Notes: a model not told the origin generated them from the letters alone. A stretch of DNA of 52,711 nt from Clavulina sp. PMI_390 (GCA_015039315.1 WIDE01000161.1:1-52711), one strand, 5' to 3'. Counted from the stretch's first letter, positions 1 through 11,040 are shown. Program-made: numbers and translations.

Positions 1-1217
1 TTCTGTGTTTTGTCAAATGCTGCTGCTGGAAACGTGCAAAGTCTTCTGAATCGACTTCGGTAGCGTTCTGGTGGTGGCGGTGAATGGTCCTTTAATAGTT
101 ACCTCAGTCTGCAAGCATTCTGCTGCCCACGCAAACAACTATGCTACTAAGGATAGTATCCTGGGATCAGTGTCAAGAAATCGCATACTAGCTCTTGTGG
201 AGGTCCTATCATCGAATACATTGTATTAGAACAGGGCGATCTGCTGTGGTACAGTGTCGAGGCCGATGCGATGCTACCACTAAAAGCTACTCAATTCGTT
301 CGGAATGAAGACTGTAGTAATAATTAGCAAGGTGTGCCTGTGGGTTTCAATGAGAGTTGCCGGCGTCAGCAATGCCCGGGTGTGTGGCCGGCAACCGTTG
401 AAGATCTTGAAGAACAGACGAGATCTTTGCATCGATATTCGTTTCCTCAATAAAACCCGAGAATGGGTAACGCCATCACCTGTCCTGAGTAGAATTTCCA
501 GCGATCGTTCCTCGACCTCCTCCCACGAGAGCGGCCCTCAACCTCATCGCAGACAGCAGATTGGCAATTTATATGCATGGAAACAGCGTTGTCCCCTTCA
601 TACATGGGGTCATATGTCAGGATCGCGGAATGGGGGGGGGGGGGGGTGTTACATGAAAGTCAGAGGCATTTCTTGCACGGCTTGTCATATATCTGCCCAG
701 CTTTTATTTGAGTATGTACTGGTTCCATAAGAGTTTGTATTTTATTTCCTTGAATAAATTCTCTTCGTGCTCAAGCTCGCATCATTGGTTGTGTTGAGGG
801 TAGTGTGAGCCTACACGTGAGGGTTCTCGCGAATCCAGCATCTGCCCAACGTCGATCGCCGTACACATTCATACTTAACAGCATCGTGATGTGCTCTAAG
901 CAGCTCCGACGGGTAAATCGATCTTTGTTGCTAGCAACCTATTTGACATCCCATCAATGGCTCATTGGACGCTAATTCCCCATCTCCTCCAAATGGCACG
1001 TATTTCACGCCGATGTGCCCCATGTTTGGTCGTGCCGCCTTGCGCGCGCACTCTTAGTTGTATCTATACATAGGCCGAAGGAGGCTGTGTGTGAAGGAGC
1101 TGTGTAACGTGAACGTTGGGGGCCTCCTATAAGCTTTTGATGGTAGAGAGGCTGGTTTTTTGAATATATATCCTAGGCCATAAGCTCATCTCTCCATTGC
1201 TTCAGAGTTCCCGAACC
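1..1217. other. intergenic, no supported gene
   Basis: I see no convincing gene. Open frames exist on both strands but none has a recognisable motif or a consistent chain of exons. A run of 15 G lies at 632-646. TATA-like sequence (gaatatatatcc) near 1160 is a plausible core promoter for the gene starting at 1218. The left edge could hold the end of a gene outside the window. Confidence 0.5.
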
Positions 1218-1882
1218 ATGCACCGTGCTATTTTGACAGCAGTGGTGTCTCTCCTTGTGCACCCAGCCCTGGGCGCACCTTGGTGAGTCCACAAAACCCT
1301 TCCATCCTTTACGGTCCTGCTAAAGCGAGCGGCAAAACTTGTCCAGCACAGACCCTTATGAGCTCTGTCTTCAACCTACCGACAATACTGACAACTCGAA
1401 CCGCTCTTCGTTCAACCCCCTTATCATACTTGCGATTGCATTCCCAATCAGTGAGTGTGTTCCAGTGGCCTCCATGAACATGCCCCTCACGTTGAATGTG
1501 ATGTAAAGTGATAGCCCTGTCTTTCATTGCACGTTGTTGCTCAAGGCGTCCAAATCTTCCCACTGGGCCTCCGTCGTCCGGCCCTCCCAATACTTCACCA
1601 GTCCGGCGCCAAATGCGGGAGATACAGAAGTATGAAGAGCAGGTAATGGCCACGTACAATCAACGCCAATCTTGGAGCGAGGCTGGGGCACTACCTCTTT
1701 ATCAACCTCCTATGGTTGATCAGTCACTCCACACGCCTTCCATCCCCAAGGATAATCAAGTAGGCACGCCCGAGCAAGCGACGACGAACAGCACGGACAG
1801 TAATGAAGAGCGGAGAGCATGGGAACCAATTGCTCCGCCTCCAATTTACCAAGGGTATCAATTGCCTACCGCGGTTGTCTAG
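1218..1882 (+). CDS. small type I membrane protein with cytosolic PY motif
   Basis: Three exons (1218-1282, 1347-1450, 1509-1882) keep frame through two GT-AG introns and give 180 residues. Residues 1-20 form a signal peptide ending in ALGAP. A short extracellular part (CTDPYELC, then an Asn/Ser-rich stretch) follows. One membrane helix comes next (FNPLIILAIAFPIMIALSFI, created by joining exons 2 and 3), ending in the basic, Cys-containing stop RCCSRR. The cytosolic tail is rich in Pro, Gln and Thr and ends near PPPIYQGY, a PPxY motif of the kind bound by WW domains such as those of Nedd4/Rsp5 ligases. I know no family for it. A role as a membrane adaptor for ubiquitin ligase or in trafficking is only an inference from the layout. 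The exon model is well supported by phase and by the helix spanning the junction. Confidence 0.7.
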
Positions 1883-2214
1883 AATAGGTCAATTTTGTTC
1901 GAGACGATGGATTGCCGAATCCGCATCAAAGTCTGTGGCATGATAAATAAGTTGAATTAAGCCTCCCCATCGCCCCAAACGGCATACTAGTAGTGTATGT
2001 CCATGGTTAGGATTTTGGGCGGGGAAACGGACGAAGGTTCGATTTTCAGACGTGTTTATGGCACAAGTTCTGATAGATTTAATTTCTGCTTAACCAATGA
2101 CGCCCGATTACTGGGCCAAAAAAAATTGCTGCTGAGAAGCCCACTGGTTGTGCCGAGGGCGGTGGCACATCAGCCGCCGGCACGTGACCGCACAGGACCT
2201 CATCTCCCAACCCA
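1883..2214. other. intergenic between PY-membrane protein and RCF1
   Basis: A compact 332-bp gap between two genes on the same strand. It must hold the 3' end of the first gene and the promoter of RCF1. I see no further coding signal. Confidence 0.5.
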
Positions 2215-2801
2215 ATGGCTAGCCAAGTACCAATACCGAGGGAGGAGGCACCACCAAAGGTCCTTGGGCAGACATACTGGGATAAAGGGTGGCAGAAGTG
2301 CAAAGAGCAGCCATTTGTCCCTCTCGGTACGTCCCCTCTCCAATGTCGTCATTTTCTCTCGTCGCAGTCCCTGAACCAGCCACCAACTGAAGAACGGATG
2401 CACAAATAGGCGTACTTGCAACATGCGTTGCTCTTATTGGCGCTACTCATCAGATGCGAAGAGGGAATCGCGAGTCGTTCAATCGATTCCTGCGATTCCG
2501 AGTGGTGGCTCAAGGAGTGACTGTAGCTGGATGCGTTATCGGTAGTGTCATCTACTCTCGCGAGGCTACGATACAAAAAGCAGTGAAGCGCCAAGAAGAG
2601 CTCGAGAAAATTCGGGTTGCTGGGACACGTCCTGTTGCCGCCGAGAATGTCACCTCTTCACCTCCCTCAACACTCGTCGCGGGCGAATCACCATCACCAG
2701 CCACAGAAACTACTGCTCCTTCCACTCCAACACCGCCAACACCTGCGACGTCGGAAAGCTTGTGGAGAAAATGGGGTGTCAAGACCGATGGGAAGTCTTG
2801 A
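2215..2801 (+). CDS. RCF1: respiratory supercomplex factor 1 (HIG1 domain)
   Basis: Two exons (2215-2326, 2410-2801) with an 83-nt intron give a protein of about 167 residues. It matches the Rcf1/HIG1 type 2 family: an N-terminal W-x-K...KCKEQPFVPLG segment, a first helix (GVLATCVALIGA), the loop MRRGNRESFNRFLRFRVVAQG typical of the HIG1 domain, and a second helix (VTVAGCVIGSVIY). A charged, coiled stretch (KAVKRQEELEKI) and a Pro/Thr-rich tail follow. Rcf1 is a mitochondrial inner-membrane protein that binds cytochrome c oxidase and helps form complex III-IV supercomplexes. The start is chosen because it lies just before the conserved KCKEQP element. Length and order of parts fit the family. 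Confidence 0.93.
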
Positions 2802-3382
2802 GTGGACAGTGCACCGTACCGAGTGGGTCTTTTGCCCCAATATCACGTACGCTCACCGCTAACATTTAGGTCATCAGCCTTTCTCTTCTCATTAGTCCTC
2901 TATCCCCTAGGTCTTTATTCGCGTCTTACATACTTCTTAACCTCCCCTACTCTCACTCGTCACCTTGTATCATTTCACTACATGCTCCGCCAAATCGAGT
3001 TACCATGATTCGATCCGCTCCCTATCCAACTTTTGATGCCGCGATGACCAATCCTCCAGCTCCCTTGGCTATTCTCCCACATCTTCAAGAGTGTATTTTC
3101 TAAGCACCATCCAGCACCAACCAAGTGATCTGCTTACTGGCAAACCTGACCCAACCTGGAACTTGGCAATCATGCGCCGAACTCTCAAGGGCCTTACCAG
3201 ATGTTAGCCTATGCCATTCATCCTCGCTCTCCTGCCCTTGTTTTTTTTTTACAGCCTCCAGGCACAGAAAATATCCCTTGATTGCTAATGTGGAAGACGA
3301 TAGTCCCTCAAACGTTTGGCTAATTCTACATGGGGGCTCATATAGGATGAGAACCCTAGGCATCAGAAGTTATCCAAAACGG
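2802..3382. other. intergenic between convergent genes
   Basis: This gap lies between the 3' ends of RCF1 (plus) and the first RanBP1-domain gene (minus). It is pyrimidine-rich on the plus strand (for example T10 near 3241) with no credible exon. Terminators of both genes should lie here. Confidence 0.5.
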
Positions 3383-4778
3383 TTAGAAATGGAGGCAAAG
3401 GAAGGAAGAAATGCTACGCTTCTCGCTGGAGGTAGAGGGCGACTGGGGAACCATCATAGAGGCTCGAGGACTCATCAACGGGGCATCTTTGTCACTCAGG
3501 TCAGGTGCAGTTTTAGGAATATCTACTGGAGGTTTGCCGGCACGGGCGGATTCAATGGTTTCTTTGAACGCCTTTGCCTCTGCGATCGGATGAGCCTCAT
3601 GAGTTGAAGTGCGATGTCAATGAAAGGATGACAAGAGCACCAACGAACCTCTTTTATGCTCGAATCTCACAGAGACCCAGTGGCGATGTTTCTTGTATTT
3701 GGATCCATCAGGCTCTGCGAGCTCGCGCCAAGACCAAGTACGCTCTGATGACTTGCTAGGGGAAAGTTCCCAGCCGTCCAGGCCTGGTGATGATCAGGGT
3801 GGTGTAAACAAAGATTTCCTAATAGCTATCGAAACATCAACAAATCCAGGTGGACTTACTTCTCTGACCAGTCAGGAACGCCTGCGTGTGCTGATGTCTC
3901 ACTAGGAGACGCGCATGTCCGGTAATACGATTCTGCAAGATCTCGAATTCTCCTAACTGGTGCTCCGTCCATTCGCCATCTATATGAGCAAAGAACTTGC
4001 CATTACTATTGTGACAAAGAAAAAGGGGCCCACTCAATTAGATGGAATCCGTTTGACGCGCATGGGCGAATGTGCTCACGCTTGGAATAGAACATCTTCG
4101 TGTGGCGCTTTCGCCAGATATCTACCCGACACGGTATTTTGTCAGTCTCACGGACGAATCATTTCCTGAGAACCGTTGGTGTACCTTCCCCTTTGAACAG
4201 CAGGGTCTGCTACTTTCGCAGCTTCCTCCAGAACAATAGCAATCGGAGAATCGAGGCTAGTACCTGGACTTCCCAGCTGGAATGACACGGGGACATCGTC
4301 TCCGGTAGGCTCGGATTCTCCGTCCATATGGACGGCTTTGATGTCGGACATTTCGAATCCTTCAACCTCACAAATCGTCTTCTTGACGAATTGCATGGTA
4401 TAGGGTGGCGAAATATCAGTGCGCTTGATTCTACCAATACCACGCTCTTCATAATCGAAACATTCGCGGACAGTCAAAGGAATCCCGCTGTGGAATAGCT
4501 TGTAGTGCACTGGATGGTAGGAGGTCAGTCGCGTGTTCTCTTGTTTCATTAGGATTGACCCTCATCTTGGACCTCCAGAAAGAATCCGGAAGAAGATGGG
4601 GTACTAACGGTACAGGGACTGGGCCGGGCGTGAAATAGATCGTCTTTTGTCATCGATTTGCGAGTACGAGGGCAAGTCCACTGGCGGAGCAGAGCGGCAC
4701 GTCCAGTGTCGGGCAGCCGTTGGTGAGATGATGGCGTTTCGATGGGGACAAAGGATACGCACCGGAGTCGTTAGCCAT
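3383..4778 (-). CDS. cluster gene A: conserved N-terminal module + RanBP1-type domain
   Basis: Seven exons (4763-4778, 4609-4680, 4185-4509, 4080-4121, 3860-4005, 3649-3783, 3383-3579) all join in frame and give 310 residues. It starts MANDSVDLPSYSQID. Residues ~30-137 form the cluster's shared module (LHYKLFHSGIPL...GRIKRTDISPPYT...VKKTICEVEGFE). Residues ~155-265 look like a RanBP1/PH-like domain: GKFFAHIDGEWTEHQLGEFE, ILQNRITGHARLLVRHQHTQ, WSWRELAEPD, VRFEHKREAKAFKETIESAR. RanBP1 domains normally bind Ran-GTP, but the fold is shared with EVH1/PH domains, so the ligand is open. The tail is Ser/Pro-rich. Exons 3-6 have exactly the same lengths as in gene B (325, 42, 146, 135 nt), which supports the model. 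Biological role unknown. Confidence 0.8.
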
Positions 4779-5315
4779 TTCTAAACTTGATTGACGAAGC
4801 TCTTGAACCTGGTAAGAGCGTCAATGATATGTGGGAGGAGGTGTCCGCGTCAATCGAGTCAAGAAGAAGGCAGTGTGACCTCAACCGCCGCGCGTCTTAT
4901 GCCGAGCACGTGTCCGATAGCATAGCTATGCAAAATATTGTTGGAGTGTCGAGTCCGACGATGGCTTGGGAGGAATTCTTTTGCAAATCAAGCACCGCTT
5001 TTTCGAGTCTATTGATATTTATGTAATATCGCCTTGAAAGCCGATTCGCTAGTAGGGTTAACTGCCATTGCAGCCTCATAGGGATGGTGTATTGGGGCTC
5101 GGCAAATGAGGGCCAGTCTGTTCTCTGGAAATGGCTGGAATTTTCCTCATGACGAGCAAGAGACTGTGAGAACTTGAACACTTGACACCAACCCCAAATA
5201 CTAGTATATGCGAGGCTGTGAAGCGATAACAAGCAATCGCAGTTGGTTAAAGATACAGGTGGAAAGTATAGACGGTCAATACAGTTACACCAATTTCCAC
5301 TATCAGTATCGACCC
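4779..5315. other. intergenic between cluster genes A and B
   Basis: Contains the promoter of gene A and the 3' end of gene B, both on the minus strand. I find no further exon in frame with either gene and no recognisable motif. Confidence 0.45.
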
Positions 5316-6913
5316 TCATTGAGTGAACTTCATTTCCTCAATTACTCCACCATCACGCGTAGACTCTATCGTTTTCTTGAACGCATCAGCGTCTGTGTCA
5401 AAACAGGAAAATAATAAATCGGATTAGTGAAGTCAGATCCATAGCTGACTCTAGCACAATACACACCTTCTTGGCTGGTAAAACGCATGGCAATTTTTCG
5501 CTCGGCCTGAGATTGCTGTGGAGCTGCGTGATCGATATCCACACACCAGTACCAGCTTCGAGCCGACTCTTTGATCGGTTGGAGGTCTGTCGAGGAGTTG
5601 ACTAAGAAAATCCAGCTATTAGCTATGTTCCTATCGAGAGTGGTCAATGACAATCTTAAGCTTACCGTCGTGTGCTGTCAAAATTGCATTTGTGTGTTTT
5701 TGACGCATCAGAACGCGTGATTGGCCTGTTGTTTGATTTCGTAGGATTTGAACAAACCCAGAGCGCGGGTCGTTCCATGTCGTGCCCGTGAATGTGAAGA
5801 ACTTTGCCCGTCTGTGGTTGTCAAAAGCACAAGGCGACGATGGTGGTGAATGTCCACCCCTCAATACGAGAGTCTGGAAGGTAAAGGCGAAGGTGCTCAC
5901 CTCTCGATGACGATGTCTTCATTGTGGCCTTGAGCCAGTAGTCTATCCATTTGGGCCTATTAGCATCGCAGACATATGAAGCGGATCGGCAAGGAAAACG
6001 ACTCACCGTTCGACGAGATCCGAGGGTTCAGTCGACGTTGTCGTCTCGAGGAGAATGACGGAGATTGGAGAGGCTGCGCTCATCCCTGGGCTAGATGCTT
6101 CAAATGATATACGTCTCTCATCGGATAATGGCCCATCTTCGCCTTCTAGGTACAGCTCCTTCACGGATGACACTTCAAGTTTCTCAAAGTGACAAATGCT
6201 TTGCTTGACGAAGGCAAGGGTGCGTGGAGGAGAAATGTCGATTCGCCTGATTCTTCCCAGGCTTCTTTCTTTGAGATCAAACACTTGGCGGATGGGCACA
6301 GGAGAGCCGTTATGGAAGAGTGTGTAATATACTGTTCCGATGGGTGTATGCGGGTCATTGATGTTTATATCATTAGATAACCTCATGTTCTTGAGTGAAT
6401 AATGCAGGGATTGAGGACGTACCATATGGTTCTTGAAGCGGTCGTGATGAGCGTTCCAAGTCTGTGTCAGTTTCAGAGTAAGAAGGAAGGTCGGTGTCCA
6501 CTAGATAAGCCGGCCATCAATTCAGCCACAAATATCGCTCATTGACCTTGGTTTCATGAAGGTGACGAACTAGATTTAATAACGTGTTGAAGTGTTGGTG
6601 AGTTTGGAGAGAAAATGCAAGCTCAGGATCTGGAGGTGGGCAGAGTAAAGTGGCTGAAGATCGGAAGGCGGTGCACTGGTAATAGCTTGGCTCAGACTGG
6701 CCGCGTATTGGTGCAAGCCATCTCCTTAGATCCTGGAAAATTTGACATTTTGGTCCACGCACGGTGGTTTTTACTGTACTCGAGGTCCTCCCTCATAGTT
6801 CCAGTTAGAGAGAGGTGGAGAGGGCGCGAGAACGTGGTAGGTCAACCATGAATTTCCCACGCTCTGTCCGCCTCGGTGCCTGTTTGGTCAACGTTTTGGA
6901 CATTTCTTGGCAT
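5316..6913 (-). CDS. cluster gene B: conserved N-terminal module + RanBP1-type domain
   Basis: Exons 6423-6500, 6007-6331, 5901-5942, 5666-5811, 5467-5601 and 5316-5392 join in frame. The first exon is less sure: 6847-6913 (MPRNVQNVDQTG...) fits phase but needs a 346-nt intron, long for this genome. With it the protein has 289 residues. Order: LPSYSETD near the start; the shared module (VYYTLFHNGSPV...GRIRRIDISPPRT...VKQSICHFEKLE...LYLEGED); then a RanBP1-type domain with RRAKFFTFTGTTWNDPRSGF, VQILRNQTTGQSRVLMRQKH, SWYWCVDIDHA and IAMRFTSQEDADAFKKTIES, which matches the family's W-x-W...RF...F pattern well. It is divergent from cluster gene 1 and shares an intergenic region with it. Ligand and role are unknown. 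Confidence 0.75.
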
Positions 6914-7054
6914 GATGCCATCGTAAGCCTGATTTTAGGTGCTTTACCTCTGGTTTCAACTAATTGAGCTTGTGAAAGCTGATGAAAAATGTAGAAAACG
7001 TGCCAGGCAGTTGATGATGTATCTGGAACGTGATCATGTGAATTGGCGGTGAAA

Positions 7055-7068
7055 CTCGAGGCCTCGAG
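7055..7068. promoter_or_regulatory. palindrome CTCGAGGCCTCGAG in head-to-head promoter (copy 1)
   Basis: A perfect 14-bp palindrome sits in a block (7030-7085) whose sequence cgtgatcatgtgaattggcg...aactcgaggcctcgaga...agcacagct recurs at 11651-11705. It lies about 70 bp before the start of cluster gene 1 and about 140 bp before the start of gene B, so it could serve both. An ATTGG (inverted CCAAT) lies just upstream. Binding factor unknown. Confidence 0.55.
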
Positions 7069-7139
7069 AATAGCACAGCTCCCCCTCTTAGACCTCCTCG
7101 CATCCAGCCTACTCCAAACCAACTCAGGGCCCAGAAGTA

Positions 7140-8827
7140 ATGGCTCAAGCGCTTGCTTGGTGTGAGTAGAGATCGCCATATGCACGAGCCGCTGTCAAGC
7201 CAAAGCTAACTGACTCGCTCGTTTCCAGCGCCTCCGATTAGTTTGCCCCCCTCATATTCGTCAATTGACCAAACCTCAGGGGTCAATCGTCCTAGTCCTG
7301 CGGACAGCTTCCAAGCACCCGAGCACGAAGCCTTTCCTGTAATGAACCCCGTTGTACCCACCGCTGCCCTTCCCCCGGCGGTTGTGGCCCCACTGCAGCC
7401 CCACGAGACAGGTGGAGCCCCTCAGGCGCAATATCGTAAGTTTTGACTCATGGTGTTCACTTTGCTTGCTCTGATCCAAACACGGCGGCTGATAGTGTAT
7501 TACTGTATCTTTCACGATGGTCTGCCCTTGCAGTCGCGGGAGGCTTTCGATGCGAGCGACGATTTTATCGGTCGAATTCCTCGCGTCCGTATCCCTCCGC
7601 CTCGAACATATGCTGCGCTCAAGCGGTGCGTCGCGCATCGCGAAGGATTCGAGGTGGATGCTGCAGCCTCGATTTACCTTGAGGGCAGCGATGAACCAGT
7701 TGCCAACACTATCCAGATGCGACTTCAAGAAGGTTCATTGGGTACGACGTTTAACGCACCGGTCGCCATCGTTTTCGACCCTGCTGCCTGCCGCAAGTCG
7801 ATTCCTGAATTCTCGCAGCCAAGTGCTTCCTCCCCACCTCGCCCGTCTGCCACCCTAGCCTCCGCTCCTTCCTCTTCCACTGGCGTCTCAACTGCCTCTC
7901 AGATGACCATCAATGAGTGGAGACAGTTGACTACTGCTGCTGCTGATGGTGATCATGATGATGCCAATGTTCGCCTGCCGATTGACCCTCGTACCACCTC
8001 TATCTCGTCCATGGCTGTGGAGCCCGATACCTCCCAAAGCACTACTGAGCTGACTCCGCCGCCCACGCCGACCCCGCCCACTCGGAGACTTGCCCCAACG
8101 CTTCCTATAAGGCTCACTGCTGGGCGAGTCCCTCCACCTCCGCCCGCTCTACCCACGAATGCCAATCAGCCTCGCGCCCCTCCTCCTCCTCCCGCACGAA
8201 GTCTGGCCGTTCCGCCGCCTGCGCCTCCACCCCGTGCTGCACAAGCACCACCTCCCCCGCCTCCCCCACCAAATCGTGCTCCAGCTGCTGAGGCCCCTCA
8301 GCGTGATGAACGAGACCATCGCCGCGTGCGCAGGGTGCCAGCCTGGACGGTTCGGGACGACGGGGTTGGTGAACCAACCCTGTCAGCCACCGAACCAGGC
8401 AAAGTCGTTTCAGATCAAATACCTCCAGGATGGTTGGAAGCCCAGGTGTATGCCAATTCCCTGCTGCTACCCTGGGTCAAGACCGTGAGGCTGCGATCTG
8501 GAACGGTCTTGAAGAATGGGACTGATATATATGTGGATGATTCGGAGTGGACAAGATCGAGATGGATGAGGAGGGAGGGAGGTCTGTGTTTTATTATTTT
8601 TCTCCTTTTTCTGTGCTCTGCAACTAATGGGTCCACGCCGCCTTCTCTTTTTCTCTGGGACGTCTAGAGAGTATCTGCCGCGTGATAGTCAAACACACGA
8701 GGGAGATGTCGGGTGCGCAACACGTTCTTTACTCCAAACCTTGTACAGTTTAATAACCCGTCTGCTCTGCTCTTTTCCTGGTACAGAACTGGAAGGCGAG
8801 CGTTACTCCCTAAGCCTCGATTCATGA
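7140..8827 (+). CDS. cluster gene 1: conserved N-terminal module, poly-proline linker, C-terminal module
   Basis: Five exons (7140-7161, 7229-7435, 7496-8581, 8668-8712, 8787-8827) give 466 residues. Start MAQALAWS; a PPSY motif (PPxY type) near residue 14; the shared cluster module from ~77 to 175 (LYYCIFHDGLPLQSREAF, IGRIPRVRIPPPRTYAALKR, IYLEGSDEPV). A Ser/Thr/Ala linker follows and then a poly-proline stretch at ~265-355 with runs of up to eight Pro. From ~365 to the end lies a conserved module (GEPTLSATEPGKVVSDQ, KTVRLRSGTVLKNGTDIYVD, EWTRSRW, ICRVIVKHTREMSE). I do not recognise this last part. Poly-Pro tracts usually bind profilin, SH3, WW or EVH1 domains. No signal peptide or membrane helix is seen, so the protein is probably intracellular. 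Confidence 0.8.
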
Positions 8828-9444
8828 TTGGAATGAGAGTCAACAAAGTCTATCCTATATTTAGTAGAGGCTGCTGAAGCCTTCCTCGTGTAAAATCTCG
8901 CTAGGTGTGTAAGATTTTAGTAAGCTTGCCTGCTCGTTATGGACAATTTGCCTTTATGCAATTGCTCCTGCCTTCTACATGGACATGTATACACCTCCCA
9001 TCGAAGACGGTTGTAATAATTCTATGTGGTTCATTCATGACTACCATAGACCATCACCCCTGTCATAGTGACGGAGATGAGTTGGGAGGAGGAGGAGGAG
9101 GAGGTTCATTCGGAGCGAGGGGACGGGATAGGAAACGTGGGAACGCAATGATTTCTCACGATCGCACTCCCAACCTCAAAGTGCTGGAGTGAGGTTTCGA
9201 GCAATGATCTTCACAAGCCCGTACAGGAGAGCCTCTGGAAGCTACAGGCCCCATTTCGGACGAGCCCTAGCTATGAAAGCCCAATGAAAGCTTGGAAACG
9301 TGCTTGCTACTTCATTATGATATGAATTGGCCCAAACTCGAGGCATTGCAAGTACACGCAGCCTCCTCTCTTTCTCATCTGTTTGACGCACGAAAGCATT
9401 TGAGAACATAGATCCTGGTCTGTACGGTCGCTAGCCTAGAAAGC
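8828..9444. other. intergenic between cluster genes 1 and 2
   Basis: Just after the gene 1 stop is ggaatgagagtcaacaaagt, nearly repeated at 35051. A segment at 8930-8950 (gctcgttatggacaat) also occurs downstream of gene 3 near 13470, so the duplicated block includes the 3' flank. A (GGA)n run lies at 9085-9103. The promoter of gene 2 carries gaattggc...aactcgaggc at 9322-9343, a partial copy of the element in the other two plus-strand promoters. Confidence 0.5.
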
Positions 9445-11040
9445 ATGGCTCAAGCGCCCGGTTGGTGTGAGTAGACATTCTGCAGGGTGGATGGTCTTGT
9501 CCGACCCTTCATTTCTATAATAGCACCCCGAACGAGCTTGCCTCCTTCATACACTTCAATTGATCGCAACCCACCATCCAACTATCCCGAGTCTACTGAC
9601 AGCCCCCAGACATTTGAGGATGTCACTCGAGTCGACGTTCGCGGTCCACGAGCTCAATATTGTAAGTCTTGACTCGTGACTTCATCTTTCGCTGATGTCA
9701 ATCTCCTCTGTCTATTTGGTAGTGTACTATTGCATTTTCCAATCGGGACTCTCTCTACGATCCCGCGAGGCACTCGATACAGACGATGACTTCGTAGGCA
9801 GAATACCTCGCACCGAGATCCCCCGCCCTCGGACATATGAGGCCCTCAAGCGTTGCATTGCCTCTCGCGAAGGATTTGATGTGGAAGACGTATTGTCAAT
9901 ATACCTTGAGGGAAGTGAAGAAGCCCTTGTCGAAAGCGAGCTCATACAACTTCAAGAAGGATCGTCTGGTACCACGTTCAGCACTCCGTTTGACGTCTTT
10001 TTTGACCCCATTGCCCGCCGCCAACCCGTTCCAGGCGGCTCCGAAGACGTCAATTCTCCCTCATCTGGCTTAATGTCTACCCCAGCCCGCGCCACTCCTT
10101 CTCCCCTTAGCACGTCGAGTGCCTCTGATAGTACCATCTACGAGCGGAGAAGGCCGATTGGCGCTGGCATCACTCCTCCCCTGGGAACTCACTCTTCCTC
10201 AGCCTCCCTCACAGCTGCACGACCTGCTAGCTCCCAAACCGTTTCTGAGTTTACCAATGGGCCTATACCCCCTTCTTACACGGAGATTTCTGCCCTGCCT
10301 CTTCTTGACAGGCTCCCCGCCGGTCAGCTACTCTTTGCGCCTCTCCCTGCCATTCGTATCCCCCCTGCCCCGATACAGACTCTCTATGTGAGACGTCCGC
10401 CGCCCCACGTTCCTACAGCATGGGATGATGACCCACCATCGACCAATACACCCACGGATCCTTCTCGATCGCAGCCAGAGATTCCGCCCCAAGTTACCCG
10501 TCCATCGCGGTCTCTTAGACGAGACGGCCAAGGGAGGCGCGTCCGTAGCGAACCTGCCTGGAGGATCCGTTCCGACTGGGTTGGTGAACCCACCCTATCG
10601 CTCACCGAACCAGGCAAGGTCATCTCAGATTTAAAACCGCCTGGATGGTTCTATGCTCGAATAGAAGTAGCGGATAAGCGGTTGTGGAAAAATACAGTCA
10701 CCCTGCGGTCTGGGACGGTGTTAAGGAATGGAGTTGAGATCTATGTGGATACTTCTCGGTGGTCAAGGTCTCGCTGGGTGGAGAGGAACGGGGGTATGTC
10801 GCTTCTGTTGTTCTTTGACTCTTCACTGATGAATCACCGTCTTGCGCCCCGCCCCTGTTGGACACACAGAGAAGATTTGTCGGGTGATTGTTAAACACAC
10901 GCGAGAAATATCCGGTGAGTCATCTCTCAATGGATCAAATTCTACCGATTGGTCAGGCTAATAACAATCGATTCTTCTAATTTCGCAAAGAATTGTTGGG
11001 GAATCATTATCATAGGTACAGTGACGATTCATCAATATAA
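9445..11040 (+). CDS. cluster gene 2: conserved N-terminal module and C-terminal module, no long poly-proline
   Basis: Five exons (9445-9466, 9524-9661, 9723-10793, 10870-10914, 10991-11040) give 441 residues with the same intron phases as genes 1 and 3. Start MAQAPGWS, then LPPSYTSID. The shared module spans ~54-155 (LYYCIFQSGLSLRSREALDT, VGRIPRTEIPRPRTYEALKR, IYLEGSEEAL). The linker is rich in Ser/Pro but lacks the long proline runs of genes 1 and 3. The C-terminal module from ~340 is well kept (GEPTLSLTEPGKVISD, TVTLRSGTVLRNGVEIYVD, RWSRSRW, ICRVIVKHTREISE). Gene 2 is the most divergent of the three and its exon 2 is shorter (138 against 207 nt), so it probably split off first. No known function. 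Confidence 0.8.

Noticed and set aside
320..480. Minus-strand stretch vaguely like a RanBP1-type core (FKIFNG...HTRALLT)
   Set aside because: The resemblance is weak, no flanking exons fit, and key Trp and Arg positions are missing. It could be an old relic but cannot be supported.
632..646. Run of 15 G
   Set aside because: A simple homopolymer with no sign of a G-quadruplex promoter or repeat element around it.
9695..10894. Single-exon reading of cluster gene 2
   Set aside because: The frame runs through splice donors. Comparison with genes 1 and 3 shows a conserved 22-nt first exon, a second exon and two small 3' exons.
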